A stretch of DNA of 10,666 bases, taken from contig JAJZMR010000034.1 of assembly GCA_021847535.1 (NCBI GenBank), positions 1-10,666 of the forward strand. Direction: 5' to 3'. The stretch comes from a bacterium (GTDB lineage: Bacteria; Babelota; Babeliae; Babelales; Babelaceae). Under the pieces are notes generated by a model. The model was not told the origin of the DNA. It saw nothing but the letters and a program-made list of their open reading frames with translations, and ran no database searches. A program made the translations under genes and the position numbers. Of the stretch, positions 1 to 8,606 are shown piece by piece. Numbering within the stretch: the stretch's first letter is position 1; the number at the start of each line of letters is the position of its first letter.

Positions 1-308
1 TAAAGGTTCACTTGAAAGGGGTAATGTGTATATGTTTCATGGCTGTATATAAACGATTTTCTGTTGATCGTGTTAAAGTGCTCAAACCCGACAACATCGT
101 TAATAAATTGTTTAAAATAAGGATCATTAATATGTAATAAATGGCCCGTATAATCAAAAGTAAAACCATCCTGGTTGACGGATTTGCATAACCCGCCAAC
201 TTCAGCCTCTTTTTCAAGCAAAAGGTAATCTGAAAAGCCAGCTTTTTCTAAATGATAAGCTGTGGAAAGTCCCGTTAACCCTGCTCCAATAATGACGATT
301 TTTGCCAT
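1..308 (-). CDS. FAD/NAD(P)-binding oxidoreductase, amine-oxidase / UDP-galactopyranose-mutase-like (N-terminal part)
   Basis: The first 102 codons are inside the window and the gene runs off its left edge. The protein opens MAKIVIIGAGLTGLS, a beta strand followed by the dinucleotide-binding GxGxxG loop (GAGLTG, residues 8-13). An acidic residue (E32) ends the second strand, followed by a GG pair (38-39) in EVGGLCKS. This is the FAD-binding Rossmann pattern of the amine oxidase / protoporphyrinogen oxidase / UDP-galactopyranose mutase group. The segment FDYTGHLLHI (about 50-59) and a YPFQVNL stretch near the window edge resemble mutase-like flavoproteins found in sugar or cell-surface pathways. 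The substrate cannot be told from the N-terminus alone. The ATG is well supported by AAAGGAG (315-321) six bases upstream. The gene is divergent from the one starting at 510 and has its own promoter candidate at 339-367. Family is confident; exact function is not. Confidence 0.85.
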   Translation of the reverse strand, partial: MAKIVIIGAGLTGLSTAYHLEKAGFSDYLLLEKEAEVGGLCKSVNQDGFTFDYTGHLLHINDPYFKQFINDVVGFEHFNTINRKSFIYSHETYTHYPFQVNL

Positions 309-338
309 GTAAAACTCCTTTAAGGATTATGCTCAGCA

Positions 339-367
339 GTTATAAAATGAAATATGAGAAATGTCGA
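339..367 (-). promoter_or_regulatory. sigma70-type promoter for the FAD oxidoreductase gene
   Basis: Read on the minus strand, TCGACA (362-367) is followed after exactly 17 bases by TATAAC (339-344). Each hexamer has five of six consensus positions. Transcription would begin near 332, giving a leader of about 24 bases that includes the AAAGGAG ribosome binding site. This is the best-matching promoter in the window, seen by sequence match only. Confidence 0.5.
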
Positions 368-438
368 GGGCAAAAAGATGGTTTTGCGCAGAATTTATTA
401 AAATATTTTTATAAATGCTTGATTTTCATTAAAATATC

Positions 439-466
439 TTGCTAAACTTAATTTTGTACATATAAA
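439..466 (+). promoter_or_regulatory. candidate promoter for the 487/510 transcript
   Basis: TTGCTA (439-444) and TATAAA (461-466) are 16 bases apart, in a very AT-rich stretch that offers other weak matches. A start near 473 would leave about 14 bases before the upstream ATG at 487, so the AAAAGG at 475-480 would be close to the 5' end. Moderate support only. Confidence 0.35.
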
Positions 467-486
467 AAATAATTAAAAGGCTTTAA

Positions 487-513
487 ATGAATAATATTTT
501 TTTGTCGCTATGA
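487..513 (+). CDS. eight-codon upstream ORF overlapping the next start codon
   Basis: An ATG at 487, six bases after AAAAGG (475-480), opens a reading frame for MNNIFLSL. Its TGA stop (511-513) overlaps the ATG of the next gene (510-512) in an ATGA arrangement. The downstream gene has only T-rich sequence and no purine-rich binding site in front of its own ATG, whereas this short frame does. The simplest reading is that ribosomes load at 487, terminate at 511 and restart at 510, so the short frame acts as a coupling leader. The peptide itself is probably not functional. Chance occurrence in AT-rich DNA remains possible. Confidence 0.4.
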   Translation: MNNIFLSL

Positions 514-1187
514 AAAAAGAATTGTTACTATTTTTAATTATTTTTTTTATTATCGCCTTTCTTGGCTATGTTGTCATAGAACGGTTCAAGATAACGCCAT
601 TGCGACGGTTTCAGCTTATCATTTCTTATTTGGGTGGTATTTCAGCACTCTTGCTTGCTGGAGAAATTTATCTTGAGATGAGCTCCCGTGAGCAGATTGA
701 AAGAAATAGGTTAGCATATAACACGTTGGAAAATGTGCAAAGAAATTTTCTTGAACCACAGAAGGAGCTTGTTAAGCATTTTCCTGAAGGTTTTTTTATG
801 TATGCAAGTCTTAATCCCGATGTTGATTTTACCGCTGTTCAGCCGGTAACATTTGATCCTGCAAAAAGAAAGCAGCTTGAATTGTACATGGCCGTAAAAA
901 TTTTCCAAACAGTAGAAGATTTTATTACAACGGCTGCATATAATAGCGTTGCCGATTATATCTGGTATAACGGTTTTCTTATGTGGTTTCAGTCTCCTGT
1001 TTTGCAAGGTTACTGGGATGTTTGTAAAATTAATTTTTCACCAAAAGCACAGAAATTGACAACCGTTATTATTGATAAGGCAAATTTTTTGCGTGAGATG
1101 CGGACAAAGAAGGGAAAACTTTCTGCTCAAGATTATGATACGGTATCGCAAAAGATATCCAAGGATGTTTCGCGTCATATCCTTTAA
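510..1187 (+). CDS. Two-helix membrane protein of unknown function
   Basis: A 225-residue protein that I do not recognise. Two hydrophobic helices are visible, at about residues 5-23 and 36-51. They are joined by a short basic loop (ERFKITPLRR), so that loop probably faces the cytoplasm, though the Lys pair at the N-terminus makes topology uncertain. From about residue 55 the protein is soluble, mixed helical and charged, with no Cys-based metal site, repeat or catalytic motif I can name. The ATG at 510 has no good binding site of its own; it overlaps the stop of an eight-codon frame starting at 487, suggesting translational coupling. The gene ends five bases before the converging TonB/TolA-like gene, leaving no room for a terminator between them. 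It is probably transcribed alone. Coding nature is supported by the long open frame, normal composition and membrane pattern. Confidence 0.8.
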   Translation: MKKELLLFLIIFFIIAFLGYVVIERFKITPLRRFQLIISYLGGISALLLAGEIYLEMSSREQIERNRLAYNTLENVQRNFLEPQKELVKHFPEGFFMYASLNPDVDFTAVQPVTFDPAKRKQLELYMAVKIFQTVEDFITTAAYNSVADYIWYNGFLMWFQSPVLQGYWDVCKINFSPKAQKLTTVIIDKANFLREMRTKKGKLSAQDYDTVSQKISKDVSRHIL

Positions 1188-1192
1188 TATCG

Positions 1193-2068
1193 TTATACAA
1201 CATGTATTCCGGAGGCATTTTGGTAATCAAATATGATATGTCCGCTGCCTGCATGGATTGTCACATTGCCGGCAAAGGTAACGGTAAAAAATTCTTGATT
1301 ATTTCGTGATGGCGGGGTTGCAATTTTTTTAATTGTCTGAATAATCGAAACGATATGCTCGTCAAGGCTTTGTGTCCCGCTTGATTTGAGTACTTCAATG
1401 GCAACAATTTCTCCCTTTTGATTGATCACTACCGACACGTTAATGGTACTTTTGATGGGAACAGGCGAAAAATATTCTTTTTTATGCATATCAAATGCCA
1501 TTTGCATGGCCGAAAATATTTTATGTCTGAGCCGCTCTTGAGTGATCTCGCGCATCTGAGCAGCTATTCCCTCTTTAATTGCTTGCTCTTTTGTATAAAC
1601 AGCATGAGCTTGCCGTTTGAGCGCTTCCTGCTGTGATATCGCATCCATCAACATGCCGGCCGTCATTTTTTGTGGCTCTTGGGTTGGCGCTGCAGGTGGT
1701 TTTGTCCAGGCAGACCGTCGTTCTTGAGCGCTTCGCAGCTTGCGCAGCGGGTTTGGCGCTATCGGTTGTTCAACCGGACTTGCCAGTGCCGGCTCAGTCT
1801 GTATCGGTTCATCATGTTGTACAGGTACTTGTCCTTGTGTAGGGGCTTGAGCTGCCTGTTCTGGCTCTTTGTAAACGGCAGGCGCTGGAGGCGTGGCTTT
1901 TTTTGCAGGTTGTTGGTACCAGACTACCTTTTTATCAGCACCTTTTGTTCGATAATCAATGGCGGTTGTTTTAAGGATATAGAGAATGTAGACAAGAATT
2001 ATGCCGTGAAGGATAATCGCTAACCCGGAGCTTATATAGCGGCTATGAACTTCGAGCACTTTAAACAT
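1193..2068 (-). CDS. TonB/TolA-like energy-transducing envelope protein
   Basis: A 291-residue protein with the TonB/TolA architecture. An N-terminal membrane anchor (about 12-32) contains a histidine (H21). A Pro/Ala/Gln-rich extended region (about 53-130) could span the periplasm. A charged helical segment follows (about 133-190), and then a C-terminal TonB-type domain (about 200-270) with the hallmarks VVINQKGEIVAIEVLKSSG, LDEHIV and ATPPS. Proteins of this family carry proton-motive energy from an ExbB/ExbD or TolQ/TolR motor to the outer membrane. The helical segment leans towards TolA, the C-terminal motif towards TonB, so I give no symbol. In TonB and TolA the anchor has Ser-x3-His; here alanine (A17) is at the Ser position. 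The ATG has AAAGGAT (2074-2080) just upstream. The gene follows tilS after 60 bases and may be co-transcribed or use the weak promoter at 2094. No exbB/exbD or tol genes are in the window. Confidence 0.8.
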   Translation of the reverse strand: MFKVLEVHSRYISSGLAIILHGIILVYILYILKTTAIDYRTKGADKKVVWYQQPAKKATPPAPAVYKEPEQAAQAPTQGQVPVQHDEPIQTEPALASPVEQPIAPNPLRKLRSAQERRSAWTKPPAAPTQEPQKMTAGMLMDAISQQEALKRQAHAVYTKEQAIKEGIAAQMREITQERLRHKIFSAMQMAFDMHKKEYFSPVPIKSTINVSVVINQKGEIVAIEVLKSSGTQSLDEHIVSIIQTIKKIATPPSRNNQEFFTVTFAGNVTIHAGSGHIIFDYQNASGIHVV

Positions 2069-2093
2069 TCAAGATCCTTTCATTACTGTACGC

Positions 2094-2099
2094 AGTATA
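2094..2099 (-). promoter_or_regulatory. possible -10 element before the TonB/TolA-like gene
   Basis: On the minus strand the 60-base gap after tilS contains TATACT, five of six consensus positions, about 26 bases before the ATG. No convincing -35 hexamer lies 16-18 bases upstream, so the gene may rely on read-through from gyrB-tilS. Confidence 0.25.
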
Positions 2100-2128
2100 G
2101 CGCAAGTTGCTGAGTATGCACGAGAAAA

Positions 2129-5477
<3,349 letters not shown>

Positions 5478-5499
5478 TTAAAGATAATTGGGTTATTCA

Positions 5500-5538
5500 C
5501 GTATGTATAAGTATACGCGATATGCCAACTTTTTCTAC
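5500..5538 (-). promoter_or_regulatory. gyrB promoter region
   Basis: On the minus strand this stretch has TATACT (5510-5515), about 45 bases before the gyrB ATG, but with a poor -35. A good -35-like TTGGCA (5523-5528) is followed after 17 bases by only a weak CATACG. It lies just downstream of the terminator at 5547-5578, so gyrB must start its own transcript here. The exact hexamers are unresolved. Confidence 0.35.
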
Positions 5539-5546
5539 TTTGTTAA

Positions 5547-5578
5547 AAAAATAGGCCCAAAATCTTGGGCCTATTTTT
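5547..5578 (-). terminator. Rho-independent terminator between the exported-protein gene and gyrB
   Basis: A perfect inverted repeat pairs 5547-5560 with 5565-5578 (14 bp, core ATAGGCCCAA / TTGGGCCTAT) around the four-base loop AATC. On the minus strand the stem is followed by TTTTTTAACA, a typical U tract. It lies 48 bases past the stop of the gene at 5626-6186 and stops its transcript before gyrB. No plus-strand gene reads into it. Confidence 0.85.
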
Positions 5579-5625
5579 GATCGCTAAAAATAATATATCT
5601 ATTTGTTCAAAAAAATATCATTTTT

Positions 5626-6186
5626 TTAATCAATTTCAGGGTAAAGAAGTGATTTTTCTAAAAGTTGAGATTTGAGTAAGGCTTTGGTTGCAGGGTCAAG
5701 AGACCTTTTTGTAACTAGTGCCTCTCTTAAAATAGTAAAGGCAGCTGTTTCAGTGATAACGTCTGATGGTGGTGTGCCAAAGGTTTCACGAAGTTGACGT
5801 AAATTTATGCATGCGGCATTAATTCGCTCTTGTATTTCGTGCGCAGTTAAAGAGTTTTGTGGTGATTCCGCTATAACGTTGTCCGCTACCAGCAGTAAAT
5901 CTGCGGCTACGGTTGCATTGCCGGGTATTTTTGTCATGTTCTGCAAATTATTCAAGCGATGTTCGGAGCTCTTTTGGATTTCTTTTGATACGGTTCGCCT
6001 CTCCCACTCATATTGAAGGTTCAGTATTGTTGGGTTTGCAAATCCTTGGCTTTTTATAATAGGCTCAATAAGTGAAATAAAAGGGTGTCTTAGTGTTACT
6101 GACGTCAACAAAAAAAGTTGTCGGGCCATCGCATGTGATGTGCTGGCGCCACATAAGGCGAAAGCTAATAGAATTGTTTTTTTCAT
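5626..6186 (-). CDS. Small Sec-exported protein of unknown function
   Basis: A 186-residue protein that I cannot assign. It begins with a clear Sec signal peptide: MKK, a hydrophobic core (about 4-12), then a polar region ending STSHA, with likely cleavage after residue 19 (SHA|MAR). The mature part is predicted helical and rich in Leu, Ala and Asn. It has one Cys outside the signal and no catalytic motif, repeat or lipobox, so it should be a soluble periplasmic or secreted protein. AAGGA (6191-6195) is four bases before the ATG, a short but usable spacing. It follows another small exported protein after 96 bases and is followed by the strong terminator at 5547-5578, so the two may share a transcript. 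A TATACT on the minus strand at 6226-6231 could give it its own start, with a poor -35. Confidence 0.75.
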   Translation of the reverse strand: MKKTILLAFALCGASTSHAMARQLFLLTSVTLRHPFISLIEPIIKSQGFANPTILNLQYEWERRTVSKEIQKSSEHRLNNLQNMTKIPGNATVAADLLLVADNVIAESPQNSLTAHEIQERINAACINLRQLRETFGTPPSDVITETAAFTILREALVTKRSLDPATKALLKSQLLEKSLLYPEID

Positions 6187-6282
6187 AAAATCCTTGAATT
6201 AAAGAAGAAAAGATTACTAAAATTAAGTATATATATTATTCTTATTGTAGGCTATAGGTTTGCTTGAGGAAGCCGCCAACGA

Positions 6283-6852
6283 TTATTTTTGGCTACGGTT
6301 AGTTAAAGTTAATTCATCAATTATTTTTTGATAGTATTCTATTCTTTCAGATGATGCTTTTCTAAAGCTATCATGTTCATTCGTAATAGTGGTTTTCTCG
6401 TTATTCTTATATGTAAGCAACTGTGCTTCGTCTTCGATTTGTTTCTTAAAATATGCAATGCTGTCGAGACGTTTTTTTTCCGCTATCGCTTTTAAAATAC
6501 TCCTACAGGCAAGGCCAGCGACTCCAGCTATAGCAAGGTCTGCTCCTAGGCGGGAAAAATTGCCAAGATCGTGTTGCGTAAACTGCTCTGTCAATGAATT
6601 GACTTTTTGAAAAACAAAGGGGAATAGATTGTCAGCGTATCCTTTGCTGCAGGCAATCGTAGCTGCTGTAGCTGCTAAAGTCGGTACCACAATTTTACTA
6701 GCAGATTTAATTTCCCACGGCTGACGAGCTTTTTTTTCAGCGATTGAATAAAGGCCGCTTGTTGCGAAATACCCGAAGAATGGGCCTGCTAAGAGCGTTG
6801 TGTCCATGAATAAATAAGCAATTAAGAGGCTTAAAAAAGTAATTTTTTTCAT
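6283..6852 (-). CDS. Small exported or membrane-associated protein of unknown function
   Basis: A 189-residue protein without a family I recognise. I start it at the ATG at 6852 because AAAGGAA precedes it about ten bases upstream and the frame then opens MKKITFLSLLIAYLF, a signal peptide or first helix with possible cleavage near TTLLA|GPF. An upstream in-frame ATG at 6885 would add 11 residues before the signal and lacks a binding site. Two further Ala/Gly-rich hydrophobic stretches (roughly 53-70 and 101-120) may be membrane helices. The C-terminal 70 residues are charged and probably coiled-coil (KKQIEDEAQLL, then ERIEYYQKIIDEL). It has its own promoter candidate at 6897-6925 and lies upstream of a second small exported protein on the same strand. 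Similar size, export signal and direction suggest a related role, but I see no sequence similarity between them. Confidence 0.72.
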   Translation of the reverse strand: MKKITFLSLLIAYLFMDTTLLAGPFFGYFATSGLYSIAEKKARQPWEIKSASKIVVPTLAATAATIACSKGYADNLFPFVFQKVNSLTEQFTQHDLGNFSRLGADLAIAGVAGLACRSILKAIAEKKRLDSIAYFKKQIEDEAQLLTYKNNEKTTITNEHDSFRKASSERIEYYQKIIDELTLTNRSQK

Positions 6853-6896
6853 AAAAAGTGTTCCTTTATCTATGATTTTAATCAAAAAATTAGTTT

Positions 6897-6925
6897 ATTA
6901 TAGATTAGTTTGGTTTATTTTTTAA
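6897..6925 (-). promoter_or_regulatory. promoter of the exported-protein pair
   Basis: On the minus strand a perfect TATAAT (6897-6902) lies 17 bases after TTAAAA (6920-6925, four of six). The predicted start near 6890 gives a leader of about 38 bases to the ATG at 6852. A perfect TTGACA (6930-6935) is also present but 27 bases from TATAAT, too far to pair with it. Confidence 0.45.
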
Positions 6926-6980
6926 AAATTGTCAAATGAGCAATAGTCATTTTGCATGGGTATCTGAAATTTTCATTTTC

Positions 6981-7010
6981 TTGTAAAATAGTCTCTTCGC
7001 GTGAAATACT
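6981..7010 (+). promoter_or_regulatory. weak promoter candidate for tadA
   Basis: TTGTAA (6981-6986) and AATACT (7005-7010) are separated by 18 bases, each with four of six consensus positions. A start near 7017 would leave a leader of about 24 bases including the AAAGGAAGG binding site of tadA. Confidence 0.25.
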
Positions 7011-7040
7011 AGAAAACATATCTGAAAGGAAGGTCGGCCT

Positions 7041-7523
7041 ATGGCAGAATGCGAGCAGCAGCCTTTTTTTGAGCATGATATTCCCTATATGGAGCAGGCG
7101 TATGCCTTCGCGCTTAAGGCCTATGATTTAGGGGAGATCCCGGTTGGGGCTTTGGTGGTTTCTTCTACGGGTAATCTGCTGGGTTCTGGTTATAATCTCA
7201 CTCAGGCAGAAGGTTGTCAGATCGCTCATGCAGAAGTGCGTGCAATTACATCCGCTTGTCAGGCGCTCGATGATTGGCGGTTAGAAGGGTGTACGCTCTA
7301 TGTAACCCTGCAACCCTGCATGATGTGCTGGGGATTGGCTTCGTTAAGTCGAATTGAGCGGGTTGTTTATGGGGCAGAGTCGCCTCTCTATGGGTTTCGT
7401 ATTGACAATTTGTCAGGTCATCCAGTATATACAAAACACACAAAATTCGTTTCTGGGGGAGTGTTAAAGGATGAAAATGAAACATTGTTAAAGAAATTTT
7501 TTAAAACCGTGAGGGATCTTTAA
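7041..7523 (+). CDS. tadA: tRNA-specific adenosine deaminase TadA
   Basis: TadA deaminates adenosine 34 to inosine in tRNA-Arg(ACG), letting it read CGU, CGC and CGA. The 160-residue protein has the cytidine/deoxycytidylate deaminase zinc fold. The HAE motif at 63-65 provides the zinc-binding His63 and the catalytic Glu65, and PCMMC at 92-96 provides Cys93 and Cys96. The upstream GEIPVGALVV and the Asn52 in GYNLTQ also match TadA. Two positions next to the active site differ from the usual TLEPCxMCAGA: Gln91 replaces Glu and Trp97 replaces Ala. The match to the family is clear, but a related nucleoside (guanine or cytosine) deaminase is not fully excluded. The ATG follows AAAGGAAGG (7025-7033). 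It is the first gene of a plus-strand run and ends 24 bases before the DksA-like gene, probably co-transcribed with it. Confidence 0.88.
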   Translation: MAECEQQPFFEHDIPYMEQAYAFALKAYDLGEIPVGALVVSSTGNLLGSGYNLTQAEGCQIAHAEVRAITSACQALDDWRLEGCTLYVTLQPCMMCWGLASLSRIERVVYGAESPLYGFRIDNLSGHPVYTKHTKFVSGGVLKDENETLLKKFFKTVRDL

Positions 7524-7547
7524 AACTCAAGTATAAGGGAGAGTGGT

Positions 7548-7886
7548 ATGAGTGCACAGTATGACAAAATGAAGCAAAAGCTTTTAACAAGAAAGCGTGA
7601 GTTAGAGGAGATTCTCAAAGGACTTGCTGAAGAAAAGGTTGTTGACAGTGAGGTTCAGGATCCAGGAGACCAAGCTGCCGCGGCGACATCGGAAGATATT
7701 ATTATCTCTATTCAAGCAAATGAGTATGAGGAGTATCGCATGATCACCAAAGCGTTGCATGCCATGCAAGAGGGAACTTATGGGCTCTGTATTGATTGCG
7801 GGGCGCCTATAGCTGAAAAGCGGCTTTTGCTTTACCCTAACGCCACGCGGTGCATCGCTTGTCAAGAGGTTGCCGAAGAGAGCTAA
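7548..7886 (+). CDS. DksA/TraR-family zinc-finger regulator
   Basis: A 112-residue protein of the DksA/TraR family, which insert a coiled coil into the RNA polymerase secondary channel and, with ppGpp in many bacteria, retune promoters for rRNA, tRNA and biosynthesis genes. The first 30 residues are a charged helix. An acidic segment DPGDQAAAATSED (38-50) sits where DksA has its Asp-containing coiled-coil tip. A second helix follows, then a C4 zinc finger: Cys81-x2-Cys84 and Cys102-x2-Cys105, in LCIDCG and RCIAC. It is shorter than E. coli DksA (151) and close to the smaller DksA-like proteins of many phyla, so I give no symbol. AAGGGAGAG (7535-7543) precedes the ATG. It follows tadA closely, and a tRNA gene with its own promoter comes next. 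Confidence 0.88.
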   Translation: MSAQYDKMKQKLLTRKRELEEILKGLAEEKVVDSEVQDPGDQAAAATSEDIIISIQANEYEEYRMITKALHAMQEGTYGLCIDCGAPIAEKRLLLYPNATRCIACQEVAEES

Positions 7887-7916
7887 TTGATAAGAAAAAT
7901 ATATCAAAAGGGTCAT

Positions 7917-7944
7917 TTGTAGAAAAAAATGATTTTGCTATACT
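7917..7944 (+). promoter_or_regulatory. promoter of tRNA-Thr
   Basis: TTGTAG (7917-7922) and TATACT (7939-7944) are 16 bases apart. Transcription would start near 7951, about seven bases before the mature tRNA, as is common for tRNA genes. A second TATACT (7949-7954) is too close to the tRNA to serve as its -10. Confidence 0.5.
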
Positions 7945-7957
7945 TACATATACTGTT

Positions 7958-8033
7958 GCCGATGTAGCTCAGCTGGTAGAGCACCTGATTCGTAATCAGT
8001 AGGTCGGCGGTTCAAATCCGCTCATCGGCTCCA
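7958..8033 (+). tRNA. tRNA-Thr(CGT)
   Basis: A complete 76-base cloverleaf that reads ACG codons. Acceptor GCCGATG (7958-7964) pairs fully with CATCGGC (8023-8029). The D arm is GCTC/GAGC around AGCTGGTA, the anticodon loop is TTCGTAA with anticodon CGT at 7991-7993, the variable loop is AGGTC, and the T arm GGCGG/CCGCT encloses TTCAAAT. The 3' CCA (8031-8033) is encoded. The first base pair of the anticodon stem is a C-T mismatch; E. coli tRNA-Thr(CGT) also has a mismatch there. The discriminator base is T (8030), not the A familiar from E. coli tRNA-Thr. The identity bases G35 and U36 are present. It stands alone between the DksA-like gene and rpsI. Confidence 0.97.
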
Positions 8034-8042
8034 CCGATGGGC
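8020..8042 (+). repeat. hairpin overlapping the tRNA 3' end
   Basis: GCTCATCGG (8020-8028) can pair with CCGATGGGC (8034-8042), nine pairs with one G-U, around the loop CTCCA that contains the encoded CCA. The 3' trailer repeats the CCGATG of the tRNA's own 5' acceptor strand, so it competes with the acceptor stem in the precursor. Only CATTTTGG follows, a poor U tract, so a terminator is unlikely. Confidence 0.5.
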
Positions 8043-8055
8043 CATTTTGGTAAGG

Positions 8056-8073
8056 TTTGCTCGGGTGAGCAAA
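8056..8073 (+). promoter_or_regulatory. perfect palindrome upstream of rpsI
   Basis: TTTGCTC (8056-8062) and GAGCAAA (8067-8073) form a perfect seven-pair hairpin around the tetraloop GGGT, 38 bases before the rpsI ATG. The downstream strand is followed by ATAAAATAT, not a T run, so it is not a standard terminator. A weak promoter could overlap it (TTGCTC at 8057-8062, TATATA at 8080-8085, 17-base spacing), which would make it an operator-like site. If rpsI is transcribed with the tRNA, it would be an RNA hairpin in the leader. Confidence 0.4.
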
Positions 8074-8111
8074 ATAAAATATATACATCTATAAGGACTA
8101 AATAAAATTAT

Positions 8112-8606
8112 ATGAAAACAACAACAAGAAAGTCGTCAAGCAAAAGCGCCGATGTAAAAGTTGCAGCTGCAAAGCCGGTAGAAAAAAATGTCTCTGCTCC
8201 CAAAAAAATTGCAAAAGCCCCACTTGCTCATGCAGTAGGTAGACGCAAATCTTCAGTTGCGCGTGTTTGGGTTCGTTCTGGCAAGGGTGCCTTTGTGGTC
8301 AATAGCAAGGAAGCTCTTACTTATTTTGATACAGACTTGAGCCGTGCTCGCGCATTAGCCCCTTGGACGGTATTGCCTCACTTAAATAATGAGTATGATA
8401 TTGAAGTTAATGTTTCAGGTGGCGGAATTCATTCGCAAGCTGATGCCGTTAAATTAGGCATTGCTCGTGCACTTATCACAGTTCGTGAAGATGTCCGTAA
8501 TGCATTGCGTTCAGAAGGCTTGTTGACTGTTGATTCTCGCATTAAAGAGCGTAAGAAGTATGGTCAGCGTGGTGCGCGTCGTAAATTCCAATTTGTGAAG
8601 CGTTAA
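8112..8606 (+). CDS. rpsI: 30S ribosomal protein S9 (uS9)
   Basis: uS9 binds 16S rRNA in the head of the small subunit, and its C-terminal tail reaches the P-site tRNA. The protein has 164 residues, against about 130 in E. coli. The conserved core starts at AVGRRKSSVARV (41-52), continues through SGGGIHSQADAVKLGIARAL, and ends with the canonical KKYGQRGARRKFQF-V-KR tail with its terminal Lys-Arg. The extra 33 residues are an N-terminal Lys/Ser/Ala-rich tail. The start is secure because the initiator is the only Met in the protein. AAGGA (8093-8097) is 14 bases upstream, unusually far for a ribosomal protein gene. In most bacteria rpsI follows rplM; here it follows a tRNA, and glmS follows after 59 bases. 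Confidence 0.96.
   Translation: MKTTTRKSSSKSADVKVAAAKPVEKNVSAPKKIAKAPLAHAVGRRKSSVARVWVRSGKGAFVVNSKEALTYFDTDLSRARALAPWTVLPHLNNEYDIEVNVSGGGIHSQADAVKLGIARALITVREDVRNALRSEGLLTVDSRIKERKKYGQRGARRKFQFVKR

Noticed and set aside
1633..2023. Plus-strand open frames opposite the TonB/TolA-like gene
   Set aside because: They are antisense shadows of the Pro/Ala-rich linker, with odd composition and no binding sites; the minus-strand protein has clear family features.
6245..6275. Terminator hairpin after the exported-protein gene ending at 6283
   Set aside because: On the minus strand only GCTT-CCTC-AAGC pairs, four base pairs with no U tract, so read-through into the next gene is more likely.
7887..7907. 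Inverted repeat TTGATA / TATCAA after the DksA-like gene as a terminator
   Set aside because: Only six A/T-rich pairs with a nine-base loop and no T run afterwards; not a credible Rho-independent terminator.
8034..8040. Duplicated tRNA sequence as an attachment-site remnant
   Set aside because: Integration at a tRNA duplicates its 3' part. Here six bases of the 5' acceptor strand recur, and no integrase or mobile gene is nearby.
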